Shown: piece after piece, positions 1-9,600 of the stretch | Layout: each line of letters begins with the position of its first letter | Numbering within the stretch: position 1 is the first letter of the stretch | NCBI GenBank assembly: GCA_032191485.1 | Contig: JAVDOI010000011.1 | Span: forward strand, 22,666,887-22,730,886 | Origin: Leptoclinus maculatus | Taxonomy: Eukaryota > Chordata > Actinopteri > Perciformes > Stichaeidae | Direction of reading: 5' to 3' | DNA length: 64,000 nt | The notes under the pieces: model-generated | Told to the model about the DNA's origin: nothing | Database searches by the model: none | What the model saw: the letters and a program-made list of their open reading frames with translations, nothing else | Translations under genes and position numbers: made by a program

Positions 1-94
1 GGGTGAAATAAATCTATATGAAAGATAAGAGCCAGAATGTCCAACACAGAGGAAACCTTCATAGCCTATTAGCTACGAGCTAATTACCACATAA

Positions 95-300
95 CCCAAT
101 TCATGTAATGCTGCTCAGCTATCGTATAAACTGCTCCCCAAAACTGCCGTTTTAAAGCCTTGAGTTCGGCATTTTGGCCATCGCCATCTTGGATTTCGGC
201 CATTGCCATCTTGGTATTTTGCAACCATTCGGAAGTGATCATATTTAGACTGCGGAGGAGTGAAGCAGCGGCACCTTCATGAAGCCGTGCAGACGGGCTT
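95..300 (+). repeat. Interspersed repeat family A, diverged fragment
   Basis: The reverse complement aligns by eye with the minus-oriented family A copies at 22.8 kb and 57.1 kb. Shared blocks in order are a CACTCCTCCGCA-like stretch, TGGTTGCAAAA, two 'CAAGATGGC' motifs, and GAACTCAAGGCTT followed by a run of A. The 76-codon ORF on the minus strand here is an accident of the repeat, not a gene. Orientation matches the 13.4 kb copy. Confidence 0.6.
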
Positions 301-2027
301 TGCTGTGCTACCATAAATCAAGGCACATTACGGTTCCCTGGTTAAACAAATGACTTAACATTATGATGATATGAACACAGTTTGTCTTGAGAAGAGTCAT
401 GGTATTCACAAAAATACAACACAAAAGACTCAGTAGGGGAATTGTCAAGTGACATTACATGACGAGCGGTCCTGGACATAATCGAACATTTTATTTGGTT
501 TTCTTGCAATAAGTAGGAAGTTTCCGAGTTGGGGAAGTGTTAAAACGGTTGTGAACCATAACATGTTTCTGTAGGTAAGTTGGGATGATACATCAACAGG
601 ATACAGCAGAAAATGTGCAAATGATAATATAGAATAATAACAGACTTGTTCTAAACAATAAAACACAGTAGTGTAATGCTTTTCCTTGCTTTTAATATGT
701 TGTGCACTCCACAGAGGTATATATTTAGGAATGAACCATTAGCAGCAAATATGTGCTTTACATTCAGTAAATGGATCCCGGCCCTGCTCGCCGTGACAGA
801 CGCACATCATTACCTTTGCTCCTACTGTATGTTCTTTATGTTTTTAAACTTTGTAATGGTAAAAAAAAGCCTTTGGAGCCTTTTCTCTCGGCAGGAGGTT
901 GCCAGCATTATCTTCAGTCTGCTTCCTCGTTGATAATGACAGGGCAGAAAGTGCAGAAAGTACAGGCTGTCACCGCCTGATGCTCCTTCGAGCAGAGCAA
1001 GAAGGGAAGGGGAAAATATAAAAAGCGACATGACGGAAAGGATAATTTGGGAAGATGGGTTTCCTCTCTTCTCTGAGCGCGTTGAAATATCATTTCTCAT
1101 TGTCAGCGACTCTAGGACTGTTATTGCGCTTTTTTACGATCTTATTTTTGTAGCGCTTTGAGTGGAAGGTAGCTTTGTTTTGAGGGGATTCATCCAAGGC
1201 GTTTGTGCTCCGTGCGTTTGGGTATTGTGCAGTGGGTGGTGACAGGAGGGATGGGGAGGAGAGGGAAGAATGACAACGCGGCGCTGGAACAGGACAGGCC
1301 GTTGGTTGTAAGTGCTAAAGAGGATCCTGCCTTCCTTGTGTGCTCACTGTGTCTGGGAGAAAATTACTAACATCACCACTACAAGGCTCTGCTAAACAGA
1401 TGCTGCTCAATGCCAAATGGGTCATTACACCAACTAAACTGTGCGCGAGTCTGAGTGCGCCCATGTGTGTTTTGTGTGTGTGCTGTTGTACGTGACACTT
1501 TGCAGACCGCGTGTGGGTATGTATAATGAATTGGTATGTTGTATTGATGAGGACATATGGTGTTTCCATATGGGGGTGTCACGCTTTGTGGAGCCTCAAT
1601 ACTGCGACCGCTAGTTGATGTGTCTCTTCTGCTAATGTCTCTATCATAATCCATGTTATTGTATCATTGTTATTGTTTTATTATTGCTCCTTGCTAATCT
1701 CTTATTAATAGAATCAAAGGTCTTTAAGGGTTTTCATTTCTACTAAAGAGCAAACAACTGTATACATCACTTATATTCCTATTACCAGTGTACATGCTCA
1801 AAATCACAAGCCCTTCCAGGACAGTTTTGGCAGCCTGCAGGGAAAACAACTTGCCTTCTGTTAAATAAACTCTCAAGGCCTTAAAACTTCATAAATACCA
1901 TAAACGATGCATGTATAGGCAATATAGTAAAGACATAAAAAATAAAAAAACATAAGATGATGTAGGTGACCAAGCCTGTCTCCTGGTAATTACAAACCAA
2001 ATGAACATTGAATTATCTTACAGTACT
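301..2027. other. No gene recognised
   Basis: Unique-looking AT-rich sequence with short overlapping ORFs on both strands and no recognisable domain. A loose GT-rich patch lies near 1460-1520. There is no good microsatellite or transposon end. Confidence 0.5.
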
Positions 2028-2060
2028 TGGTGTTAGCCAGTACAGACTTGGCTAACACCA
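2028..2060. repeat. Short perfect inverted repeat (12-bp arms)
   Basis: TGGTGTTAGCCA at 2028-2039 is the exact reverse complement of TGGCTAACACCA at 2049-2060, with a 9-nt loop. It is probably a hairpin of no known function. Confidence 0.7.
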
Positions 2061-2173
2061 GTTACGGAAGAAGCAGTTATTTATTTTATGTTATTTTACA
2101 TAGTAGAGCCTCTGACCAACCTTCCATATTTGACAAATTGGGAGTAAGAACATGTTGTTGTTGTATGTAGTAT

Positions 2174-2222
2174 GTTCACACCAAACGCGGCGCGAATTCA
2201 TTGCGCCGCGTTTGGTGTGAAC
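2174..2222. repeat. Perfect 20-bp-arm CpG-rich palindrome
   Basis: The arm GTTCACACCAAACGCGGCGC at 2174-2193 is repeated exactly in reverse complement at 2203-2222, with a 9-nt AT-rich loop. The arms hold several CpGs although the surroundings are AT-rich. Perfect identity at mutable CpGs suggests either recent origin or fused terminal inverted repeats of a small DNA transposon. No autonomous relative is visible. Confidence 0.8.
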
Positions 2223-2264
2223 GCAGCATTAGGTTACATTTTCAAGGGATTGTAGTGCTTTAAT

Positions 2265-2400
2265 TTTGTGAGCAAGACTTTCACACTGGAGACCAGGGTT
2301 CACATGCTGAGCCCTGCATGTGGTTAGGTTTAGGCAACAAAAGCACTTTGGGTCAAAGAAACGTCTCTAAAACTGTGGATAAACACATTTCAGTTCCTAT
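2265..2400 (+). repeat. Family B-like repeat fragment
   Basis: The stretch around 2325-2350 contains GGTTAGGTTTAGGCAACAAA followed by a run resembling the core of family B (full copies near 4.4 kb and 58.9 kb). The rest is too diverged to align by eye. Confidence 0.4.
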
Positions 2401-2756
2401 ATCCTTCACAATAAAAGTCACCCGATATTGTTCTATTTAAAAGCTTTCATAATGAAGCAGCAAAATCAAGAAATGCTGGGTTTTAATCAGCGGCAACTTC
2501 ACAGAACTCCTATACAGCTTAAAGCAAAATAGTATAACAAAGCAGATATCTGAAAGGCCAAACAGGGGCAGGAGAGAAACTAAACCAAACAACAAAGAAT
2601 CTGTTGGAAGCTACGAAATTACTGAGAGCTGAACACACAACATAAATCTCTCTGGTCTCCTGCACAGTTGTGTCTCACAAGTTTGGTCACTTATATTTAT
2701 CAGTCACTGCAACCCCAATAATTAGTGGGTCGGGAGCATTTTGGCGTAGTGTAGGG

Positions 2757-3296
2757 CAGTGGTTCTCAACTGGTGTGGCTGCGGGACCCACCAACACCCC
2801 TTAATGATAAGCCACGACCCAAATCGAGGAAGATTTTCAACTTCTCAAATGTATTTAATGAAAAGATGGTGCAGTTTGAACCTGAGCTGAAAATGTCCTC
2901 TGCAGTCGTAATGTAGGGAGCTCTCTTGTGCAGAGAAATTGTTCCTGTCAGTCCCCGTCCCACACATGTTTCACGTAAATGAGTAAAACTGCTTTGTTTG
3001 TTATGTCTGTAGATTCGTCCATTTGTAATGCAAAATGTCCACTTGTCTTAATTCGAGCTGTGGTCTGTTGTTTGATGTCATCCGACATGTCTTCAATTCG
3101 TCTACTTATAGTGTCATTTGACAGAGGTATAGTTTTCAGTTCATCCTCTGCTGATATTAGCATTACAAGGTATTACTGTTAAGGAGTGTGAATAGACGGC
3201 ACTCTGCTGCATAAAAAATCCCCTTCAAAATAAAAGCACAGGATTTTTTTTATAGGCAAAGGCCTAAAAACGCGACCCACCAGTTGAGATTCACTG
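2757..3296 (-). mobile_element. Deleted hAT-type DNA transposon with 8-bp target duplication
   Basis: The left end starts CAGTGGTTCTCAACTGGT and the right end finishes ACCAGTTGAGATTCACTG, so the terminal inverted repeats match with few mismatches. The flanking octamers are GTGTAGGG (2749-2756) and GTCTAGGG (3297-3304), a 7/8 match, as expected for the 8-bp duplication of the hAT superfamily. The 540-bp body carries a minus-strand transposase fragment (separate entry). It is an internally deleted, non-autonomous copy. Confidence 0.8.
2948..3163 (-). pseudogene. hAT transposase fragment (ZBED5-like)
   Basis: A 71-codon open stretch on the minus strand contains the blocks SNDTISRRIEDMSDDIK and HFALQMDESTD, followed by a VWDGD motif. 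These resemble the region around the first catalytic Asp of hAT transposases related to vertebrate ZBED5-type proteins. The BED finger, the rest of the RNase H-like fold and the dimerisation domain are absent, so no active enzyme can be made. It lies inside the 540-bp element with hAT ends, which supports the call. Confidence 0.75.
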
Positions 3297-3304
3297 GTCT
3301 AGGG

Positions 3305-4339
3305 TGCGACTTGGTAATCAGAAAGCAATGACTTTGGATCAGTCTTGAGTATGTGTACATAACAATGTGAAATGCAATACACAACTCCAGTCCTTGTGTT
3401 TTTCTGCAGCTTTCTGTTTTAGCTTTGTCGGGGAAAAAAATGAAACAGCTGTTAGCAAGCAAGCATAACTACATTGCACGGTTTTAACAGCAAACAATGC
3501 AGATACTGTAGGTGAGCAACGCTCGCACATAACTCTGACTACTTGAAAATAACACAGCGAAATTCGGATTTGTAACAAAACACATCTTGTTTGTCTGCAG
3601 TCTCAACATAACCCTTGTGCCCTCAATGTGTTTTGACTGAAAGCAGACCAGTGTTTGAAGCTGCTCACTTCAAGGGGTTAAGGCCGGTTCACGTCCAGCT
3701 GGGGACCTTCGCTGCATGTCACACCGCATCCCTCACTCCCCCTCATTTCCTGTCATCTCTCTATTGTCATGCAACTGTCAAATAAAGGCATACAATGGTA
3801 AGGAAAATAAGGATCTCTTTTCTGATCGGATACATGTAAGATGTGTTTGTAGTGCAAACAGGATATAGTAGGATCATTTAGAAAAACAGCCAAACAACAG
3901 TTGAGTGATTTGGAATGAGAGTATGGAATCCGACAAACACTTGTTGCTGGGATCAGGTACATTTAACTGGCTCGTCAGCATATAAATGGATTGCACACTG
4001 TCAGGAGTTTGCTGACTTAATACCCGCAGGAAGAAACCCGACATTTTAATGAGAAATTGAATAACTTATTTGGCCAGCCCTAACCCTCATTAACTTTCAT
4101 AATGCGCTGCCCTCCGGCAGAACACATCCGGTACAGACGCTTCCATCAAAAGCTGCTCATTACAGAAACAGGATTTGAGATGTTTGTTTCATAAATGATT
4201 AGAACTCAATCTCTCAATGTGGCATTTATCATGTACATTTGTCGATCTGTACCAAGTGCGATTAGCTTTCCTTTTTTCTGTGCATGATTCCTCTGATTGA
4301 AGGATGACCCTAATCTACCACTGAGCCACAGTCCTTCCT
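3305..4339. other. No gene recognised; possible SINE head scrap
   Basis: AT-rich sequence without domains. The patch at about 4306-4340, ending GAGCCACAGTCCTT, looks like the reversed 5' end of the SINE found intact at 15.6 kb and 51.5 kb, but is too short to be sure. Confidence 0.4.
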
Positions 4340-4890
4340 AAAGTCAGCAACACGTGTCAATTACTTGCATACAGCCTTTTTCAAAATAAACTTATGTCTT
4401 CGCGGGAAAAAAAGTTAGCTTTAGGCATCAAAACTACTTTGCTAGGTTTAGAAAAAGATTGTGAAATGTTTAATAAGGTATAGGCAACAAAACTACTTAG
4501 TTAGGTTTAGGCAACAAAACTGCTTAGTTAGGATTAGGACACTTTGTTGTTTTGGTCAAAATAAATACGGAAGTACAGTTACTGAAGTACAAGGTCTCCT
4601 GGTTGAAAGATCATTTTTTGTTGGGCCCATCCAACCCCCCTACCCCTACACTGTTTAGGATTGCGGTCTCTGTTGTCCCTCGTTCATGATCACATGGATA
4701 ACGTACAACATGTTTTAGTGGGAATATCCCACAATAATGAACCGTAATAATTAGATATCCCATGAATTCTATCTATATCTACGAATTACGGTTCATTATT
4801 TTCAGCGACGAATGCTGGATGAGACCAGCCTGAATCTGTACATGCACGCATACACATTATATACATTACATGCAGCAGAGAGGCATACAC
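4340..4890 (+). repeat. Interspersed repeat family B
   Basis: Landmarks shared with the 44.4 kb and 58.9 kb copies are: AACACGTGTCAATT, AATAAACTTATGTCTTCGCG, several TTAGGTTTAGGCAACAAAAC motifs (multiplied here), a GGTCTCCTGGTTGAAAGATC block, ATGATCACATGGATAA, and the terminal AATGCTGGATGAGACCAGCC. Length is about 0.5 kb. There is no coding capacity. The class is unknown to me, perhaps a non-autonomous DNA element. Confidence 0.7.
4733..4800. repeat. Perfect 16-bp inverted repeat inside family B
   Basis: AATAATGAACCGTAAT near 4733-4748 is exactly reverse-complemented by ATTACGGTTCATTATT at 4785-4800. The other family B copies keep only part of the right arm (around TTACGGCGCATTCTTTTT at 44.83 kb), so the hairpin is specific to this copy or was lost elsewhere. 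Confidence 0.7.
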
Positions 4891-5779
4891 AAGCACCTGG
4901 ACACTCAGCTTAAACCACGATCAATTAATGTAAACTACTTTAAAAACCAAGCATAGTACACACGCGTGTAGTCACAAAGACAAACAAAGATTATATACAG
5001 ACACACATGCAGTATATATAGGGGACACCTGCAGATAAGATGCACACCTACACACATGCATATATGGGGTAAAGAAACGTGCACACACACATACACACAC
5101 AACTAGGCCTGCACAGAGACCACTGTGGTCTTAGAGGCTCCATGCTGAATGTGATGTTATTAGAAGTGGCTTAATGGTGCCATATTGTGTCCCTTCTCAG
5201 CCACACACACAGAGATACACTCACATTAAGACACAGACTTAAGACACAGACCATACACGTACCCAGGACCACAGAGCACACTCATGTATGAGCACACACG
5301 GCAGGGATTCAACAATGTCTCTTTCTGTTTCTCTCTCGCTCTCTTTTTCTTTATTCATATAACAAGACGCATACATGTTCATGAGCATAATTATTCTGTG
5401 ATGCAAATATGCTAAATTTAGCCAAATGCCTTACTTTCCAATGCTGTCCATGTAAAGATACAAATACAAGCGACAATTGGCTAAAATATAACGAAGACAA
5501 AACATAACCAGGCATAGAACAGGAACAGAACGCACATAATACGTGAATTCACTATACAGAGGATGCAAAGCACACATGCACAGTCAAGACTATTCATCGC
5601 ATGCAGGGTGCAATGACAATACTGCATATAAAAAACGACATGCAATGTCATTGACATATATTAGTTAACAGTTCTAAGTGATCAAATTGGAAGGTGTTGT
5701 GTTAAAATGAAATGGTTTAAAATACAACACCATGAAAAGGCTCATTACCTATTAATGCCACAGTATGTAGCCAAATTAC
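4891..5779. other. No gene recognised; loosely CA-rich
   Basis: Scattered short CACACA and ATACAC tracts (for example around 5080-5102 and 5200-5290), probably an eroded microsatellite field. No domain-bearing ORF. Confidence 0.5.
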
Positions 5780-6161
5780 TAGCAAGGCGACTTGATGACT
5801 TGGTGACTGACAGGGTGATGAGGTGGCTGGCTTCGTGAATGCCTGAGTGCATGACAAGATTGCTATGTGACTGGCTAGTTAACTGTCTGACTCGTTGCCA
5901 AGATTGGTTGACGAGAGAATTGACAAGGTGACTAGATGACTTGCAAGGTTGCTAAGTAGGCAACTCTCTGGCTAGGTCAGGAGTGGACTGACAGGGTGAC
6001 TTGCTGAAACCAATTGGTAACTGACTTCATGACTATCTGACTAGGCGATCAGATAAGTGAGTGGGTGACTTGAGAACTGACTACGCAACAACATGACCGA
6101 CTCAATGAATTAGAGATGAGTTGGTGATAAGTGGTGATGACTGAGTAAGTGACTTTATTAC
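5780..6161. repeat. Degenerate TGACT-rich satellite, left block
   Basis: The sequence is made of many imperfect units built from GATGACTTGG, GACTGACTAGG and GGTGACTTG words at roughly 8-17 bp spacing. The pattern resumes after the solo LTR and again after the SINE up to about 7990, so the blocks are one old array. Units are strongly diverged and no exact period is clear by eye. Confidence 0.7.
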
Positions 6162-6969
6162 TGTAGCACCCCGTTGCCACAGAGACCCGGTTCCAAACAC
6201 TGTACAGGCATATACACGCAAGAGGCAGTGTTGTGAAAATATAAATCTTTTATTGATACAAATATAACTCTGTGGCGTAACCAGTGACAGCTGGTTTAGC
6301 GGGCAGGAGGAGTTCACAGGCCATGTGCCAAGATAGGCATCACAAACAACTTAAAGCAAAAGAAACGAAACAAAAGACCAAGGCAGCGTCCCACTAACTA
6401 GAAAATAAATGAAAACGAAAACATAATTAATCACAAATAACTGCCAATAAACAGAAAACAAACCCAAAAGAAACTACCTCAACCCACCGACTGTTCAGCA
6501 ACCCAGCCACCCCCACTTGGATTCCCCCCCAGCTACCATTGGGTGCACTGCTCAGGAAGCTCTAAAAAACACAAATACAACATTAACATATTTCTTAATT
6601 GTACCCAATTTCCCCAGCACACGAAATACATAATGAAAACCCATATATACCTGAACCAGCCATCCCCCAAACACACGCTGTCCCCTCCGTACAGGATGCC
6701 TCCCAGACACTGCGCTACCGACGCAACTTATCATGCGGCCTCACGCTATGGCTCCGCTTGTTGCGGGAGAGAGTAGACGGACTCGGCACCCCTGCTCGTG
6801 GCGGCGGAGACAGAAAACCGATTCAGCACACCCACTCGTGACGGCGGGGAGAAAGACAAAGGATGCGATTTGCCAGCAGGTGCATCTTTTCACCTTATCA
6901 GGGCCCGTGCACCCCATTACCGGTCCGGCGGACCCAATAGTTTCACCCCATCAGTTCTCCTTGGTTACA
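6162..6969 (-). mobile_element. Solo LTR of a retrotransposon, minus orientation
   Basis: The 808-bp segment begins TG and ends CA (TGTAGCACCCC...GGTTACA) and is flanked by TTAC on both sides (6158-6161 and 6970-6973), the pattern of an LTR with a 4-bp target duplication. Satellite sequence lies on both sides, which shows an insertion. Read on the minus strand there is a TATA-like TATATATGG (near 6641-6650) and, about 390 bp downstream, an AATAAA signal (6254-6249) about 90 bp before the end, matching a U3-R-U5 order. No internal gag or pol is present, so this is a solo LTR. The family (Gypsy or endogenous retrovirus type) cannot be decided by eye. Confidence 0.65.
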
Positions 6970-7052
6970 TTACCAACTAGGGGACTGTACGACTATAGGT
7001 CAAAGTTGGACTGACTGAGTGACTTATTGAGTAGGGGAGGAGAGGACGGGGG
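6970..7052. repeat. Satellite remnant between solo LTR and SINE
   Basis: GGACTGACTGAGTGACTTAT and neighbouring words continue the degenerate TGACT array interrupted by the LTR. Confidence 0.6.
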
Positions 7053-7311
7053 CAACTGAGGCCCAGTGATAGAGTGGGTCGTCCTTCAATAAGACGATCG
7101 GCGGATCAATACCTGACTTCGCTAGTCCATGTCAATGTGACACTTAACCCCTAATTGCTGCCGAATGCTGTGTATTTGGTGTATACTTGGGTATAAATGG
7201 TTTGATTGTTCTGATGCCATCTGTGTGTGAATGAGTATTTATGGGTGAATGACATACAGTGGTCGGAAGACTAGAAAAGCACCATACAAGTACAAGTCCA
7301 TTTACCATTTA
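7053..7311 (+). repeat. tRNA-derived SINE copy 1
   Basis: The order is a tRNA-like head (CCAGTGATAGAGTGGGTCGTCC), a degraded B-box region near 7100, a middle resembling 'CCCCTAATTGCTGCCGAATG', and a tail with GGTCGGAAGACTAGAAAAGC and TCCATTTACCATTTAC. The same order is seen reversed at 15.6, 50.2 and 51.5 kb. It sits inside the satellite array. Confidence 0.7.
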
Positions 7312-7990
7312 CTTACAAGATGATTTGGTGACTGATAATTGGATAAATAGATGTCAAGGTGACGAGATAACTGAGGTGTCTCGATGACTAGCTAGTTGCC
7401 AAGATGACTGACTAGGTAACTTGATGACTGACTAGGTGACAAGGCGATTGGCGAGTGGGCAGTACAACTGGTTTGCTAAATGACAGACCAGGCGACCAGG
7501 CGACCTGATGACTTGGTTACATCATGACTTGACGAGTAGGCCTCTCAGTGACTGACTAGGTGACTGAAGGTGAATGTCTGACTTGCTGAAAAGAGGACTA
7601 ACAAGATGACTTGATGACTGTCTAGGTGACTCGATGAATGCATGAATGGCTTGTTGACTTGGTAACTGATCAGGTGACACAGTTACTGGACTTTGTCACA
7701 AGATGACTGATTGTATGACAAAATAAGTTCCAGGTTGTCCGCCTGACTTGACAAGATGTAAACTAGGTGAAGAAAGGACTAACTGAGTGACGTGATGACC
7801 GTTCAGGTGACTTGGTGAATGACTTGGTAACAAGACGACTGATATGCCTGGGTGTCCGAATGGTTGATTCTGTGAGTGACTGGCAGACAAATTTGACCTG
7901 CTTGCTATGTAAGTGCTCTACTGAGATAATTGATGGTATTTATAAGGCTTGCTGGGTGACCATGGCTCACTGATTGGCTGACTGGCTGGC
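7312..7990. repeat. Degenerate TGACT-rich satellite, right block
   Basis: Densely packed variants of GATGACTGACTAGGTGACTT, most regular at about 7380-7460 and 7550-7640. Short ORFs here (for example minus strand 7696-7890) come from the repeat. Confidence 0.75.
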
Positions 7991-9081
7991 CAAAAAAAGA
8001 AAATTGTCTCGGGAAGGTAATTATAAAATGTGCTGATTGAAATTAGCAATAAAGTCTTTGCCGGCTGGCTGAGACTGAAGTGCGGTTATTGTAAACTCAA
8101 CTCTGTAATCCAGGCTGACGTGCTGAGCAATAGCAATGGATTTGCCACCTTTTTTTTCCTCTGGCGTGGGTTTCTCTACTATCGCCTATCCATTATCTGT
8201 CTGTTGTGTACCCGCCCCCCCCACCACCCCACCCAGAGCAGTGACCATTTTAAGGGACAATCCATTTCTCTTTTACCCCGATTATCACATAGCTCCTCTT
8301 AGTAATGGAACCGAGCTGCCTAGTCAATGGGATTGTATTGGAATACGATACCCCTGCTGAATGGAGCGGTGGTGGATCATGAATAGCCCAGGGTAGCACT
8401 AAAACTGTCTGCGTGTCGTTCTGTGCTGTGAAAGACACATCACTCTGAATTTGAACAAGGCCTCAATAGAAAAATAATGACTTTTCCGAGAAAGGCTTCC
8501 CTCGTCTCCTTGATTTGACATTAAGGCAGGGGGCTTTTCAAGCTTTTACCCTTCCAAAAAAAAAAAAAGTCAGATGAATTGTGGTTGTATCAGATACTGT
8601 GCCATGAGGCCCTAATGTAGAAGGTTAACCAACAGGCACATTGTTTTACATGGATCTCCTCTTTAAACACAAATCTGCTTAATAACAAAAGGCAGCTTCC
8701 AGGCATGCTCAGAGGCTCCTGTTCCAAGAGAAGCTTTTACAGGCGAGTCATTGCCGTTTCTATAGTTGGCTGGTTTATTAGACGTCCTCCGCAGCATTTC
8801 TCGCACATATTTTGCTAAAAGCGGTATTTATCATACAATAAATCTCTTGTCTCTTTGCAGCGGTGCATCCTTGCAGCCAGGATATTTTTAGTTCTTTTCT
8901 TTTAGTACATTTGCAACCTTTTTGCCCTTTTCTTTTTGCAAAGGGGGAGGCAAGTCTGCGTTGTGTGCATCAGTGACCTATGTGCTTGAAAATACCTCAT
9001 TTTCAGAAGTCTGTGTCAGCAGGGTTTTTTGGAGAAAGAAAGTGGGGATGGAGAAAGTGAAACGTTTCTAGAGGAGACCCT

Positions 9082-9086
<5 letters not shown>
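7991..9086. other. No gene recognised; possible conserved non-coding stretch
   Basis: Contains an A run near 8553-8566. The stretch 8690-8870 is moderately complex, with homeobox-type AT words and a CTCTTTGCAG acceptor-like site but no open exon. Whether it is conserved cannot be judged from one sequence. Confidence 0.3.

Positions 9087-9115
<29 letters not shown>
9087..9115. repeat. (TG)n microsatellite
   Basis: About 14 uninterrupted TG units. A second short GT patch lies at about 9160-9172. Confidence 0.95.
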
Positions 9116-9118
<3 letters not shown>

Positions 9119-9219
9119 TGCACATAAAATGTGGGCCTGCCTGTGTTTGCCACAGATGGTGTGTGTGTGTGCGTACTTGTGCCATGTTGGACTCCAGACC
9201 AGCTCAGCAGCTGCTAATT

Positions 9220-9600
9220 ACTCTGACAGAAAAAATCTCTCTCTGTCTCCTTTCTGACTTCCTTTCTCTCCGTTCTGTGACTGTTCTGTTTCTTCCCTTT
9301 TTCATTCTTTTTTTTTTCCTCCCACAATTTCTCTCTCCCCCTCTGTCCTCCTGCCTGTTTATTACACATCACCCAAGGCTTTTCTCTCCCATACCTCCCT
9401 CCGTCCCTTCCTTCTCTTTTTCTCCCCGGCCTGTCATGCTGAGGCAGATGTCAACACTATAGGCTGGGCCGAAATCCCCCCTTTCTTCTTTTCCACCTCT
9501 ATCCGTTCCTCCTGTCCCCATTTTCCTCTCGGTCTGTTGTCCTTTCTTCGTCACCGCATCCTCCCACTCCTTTCTCCTGGCTTGACTTCTTTTTCTAACA
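9220..9600. repeat. Pyrimidine-rich low-complexity tract
   Basis: Strongly biased to C and T on the plus strand. The 126-aa plus-strand ORF (9082-9462) and the minus-strand ORF at 9369-9554 are compositional artefacts. Confidence 0.8.
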
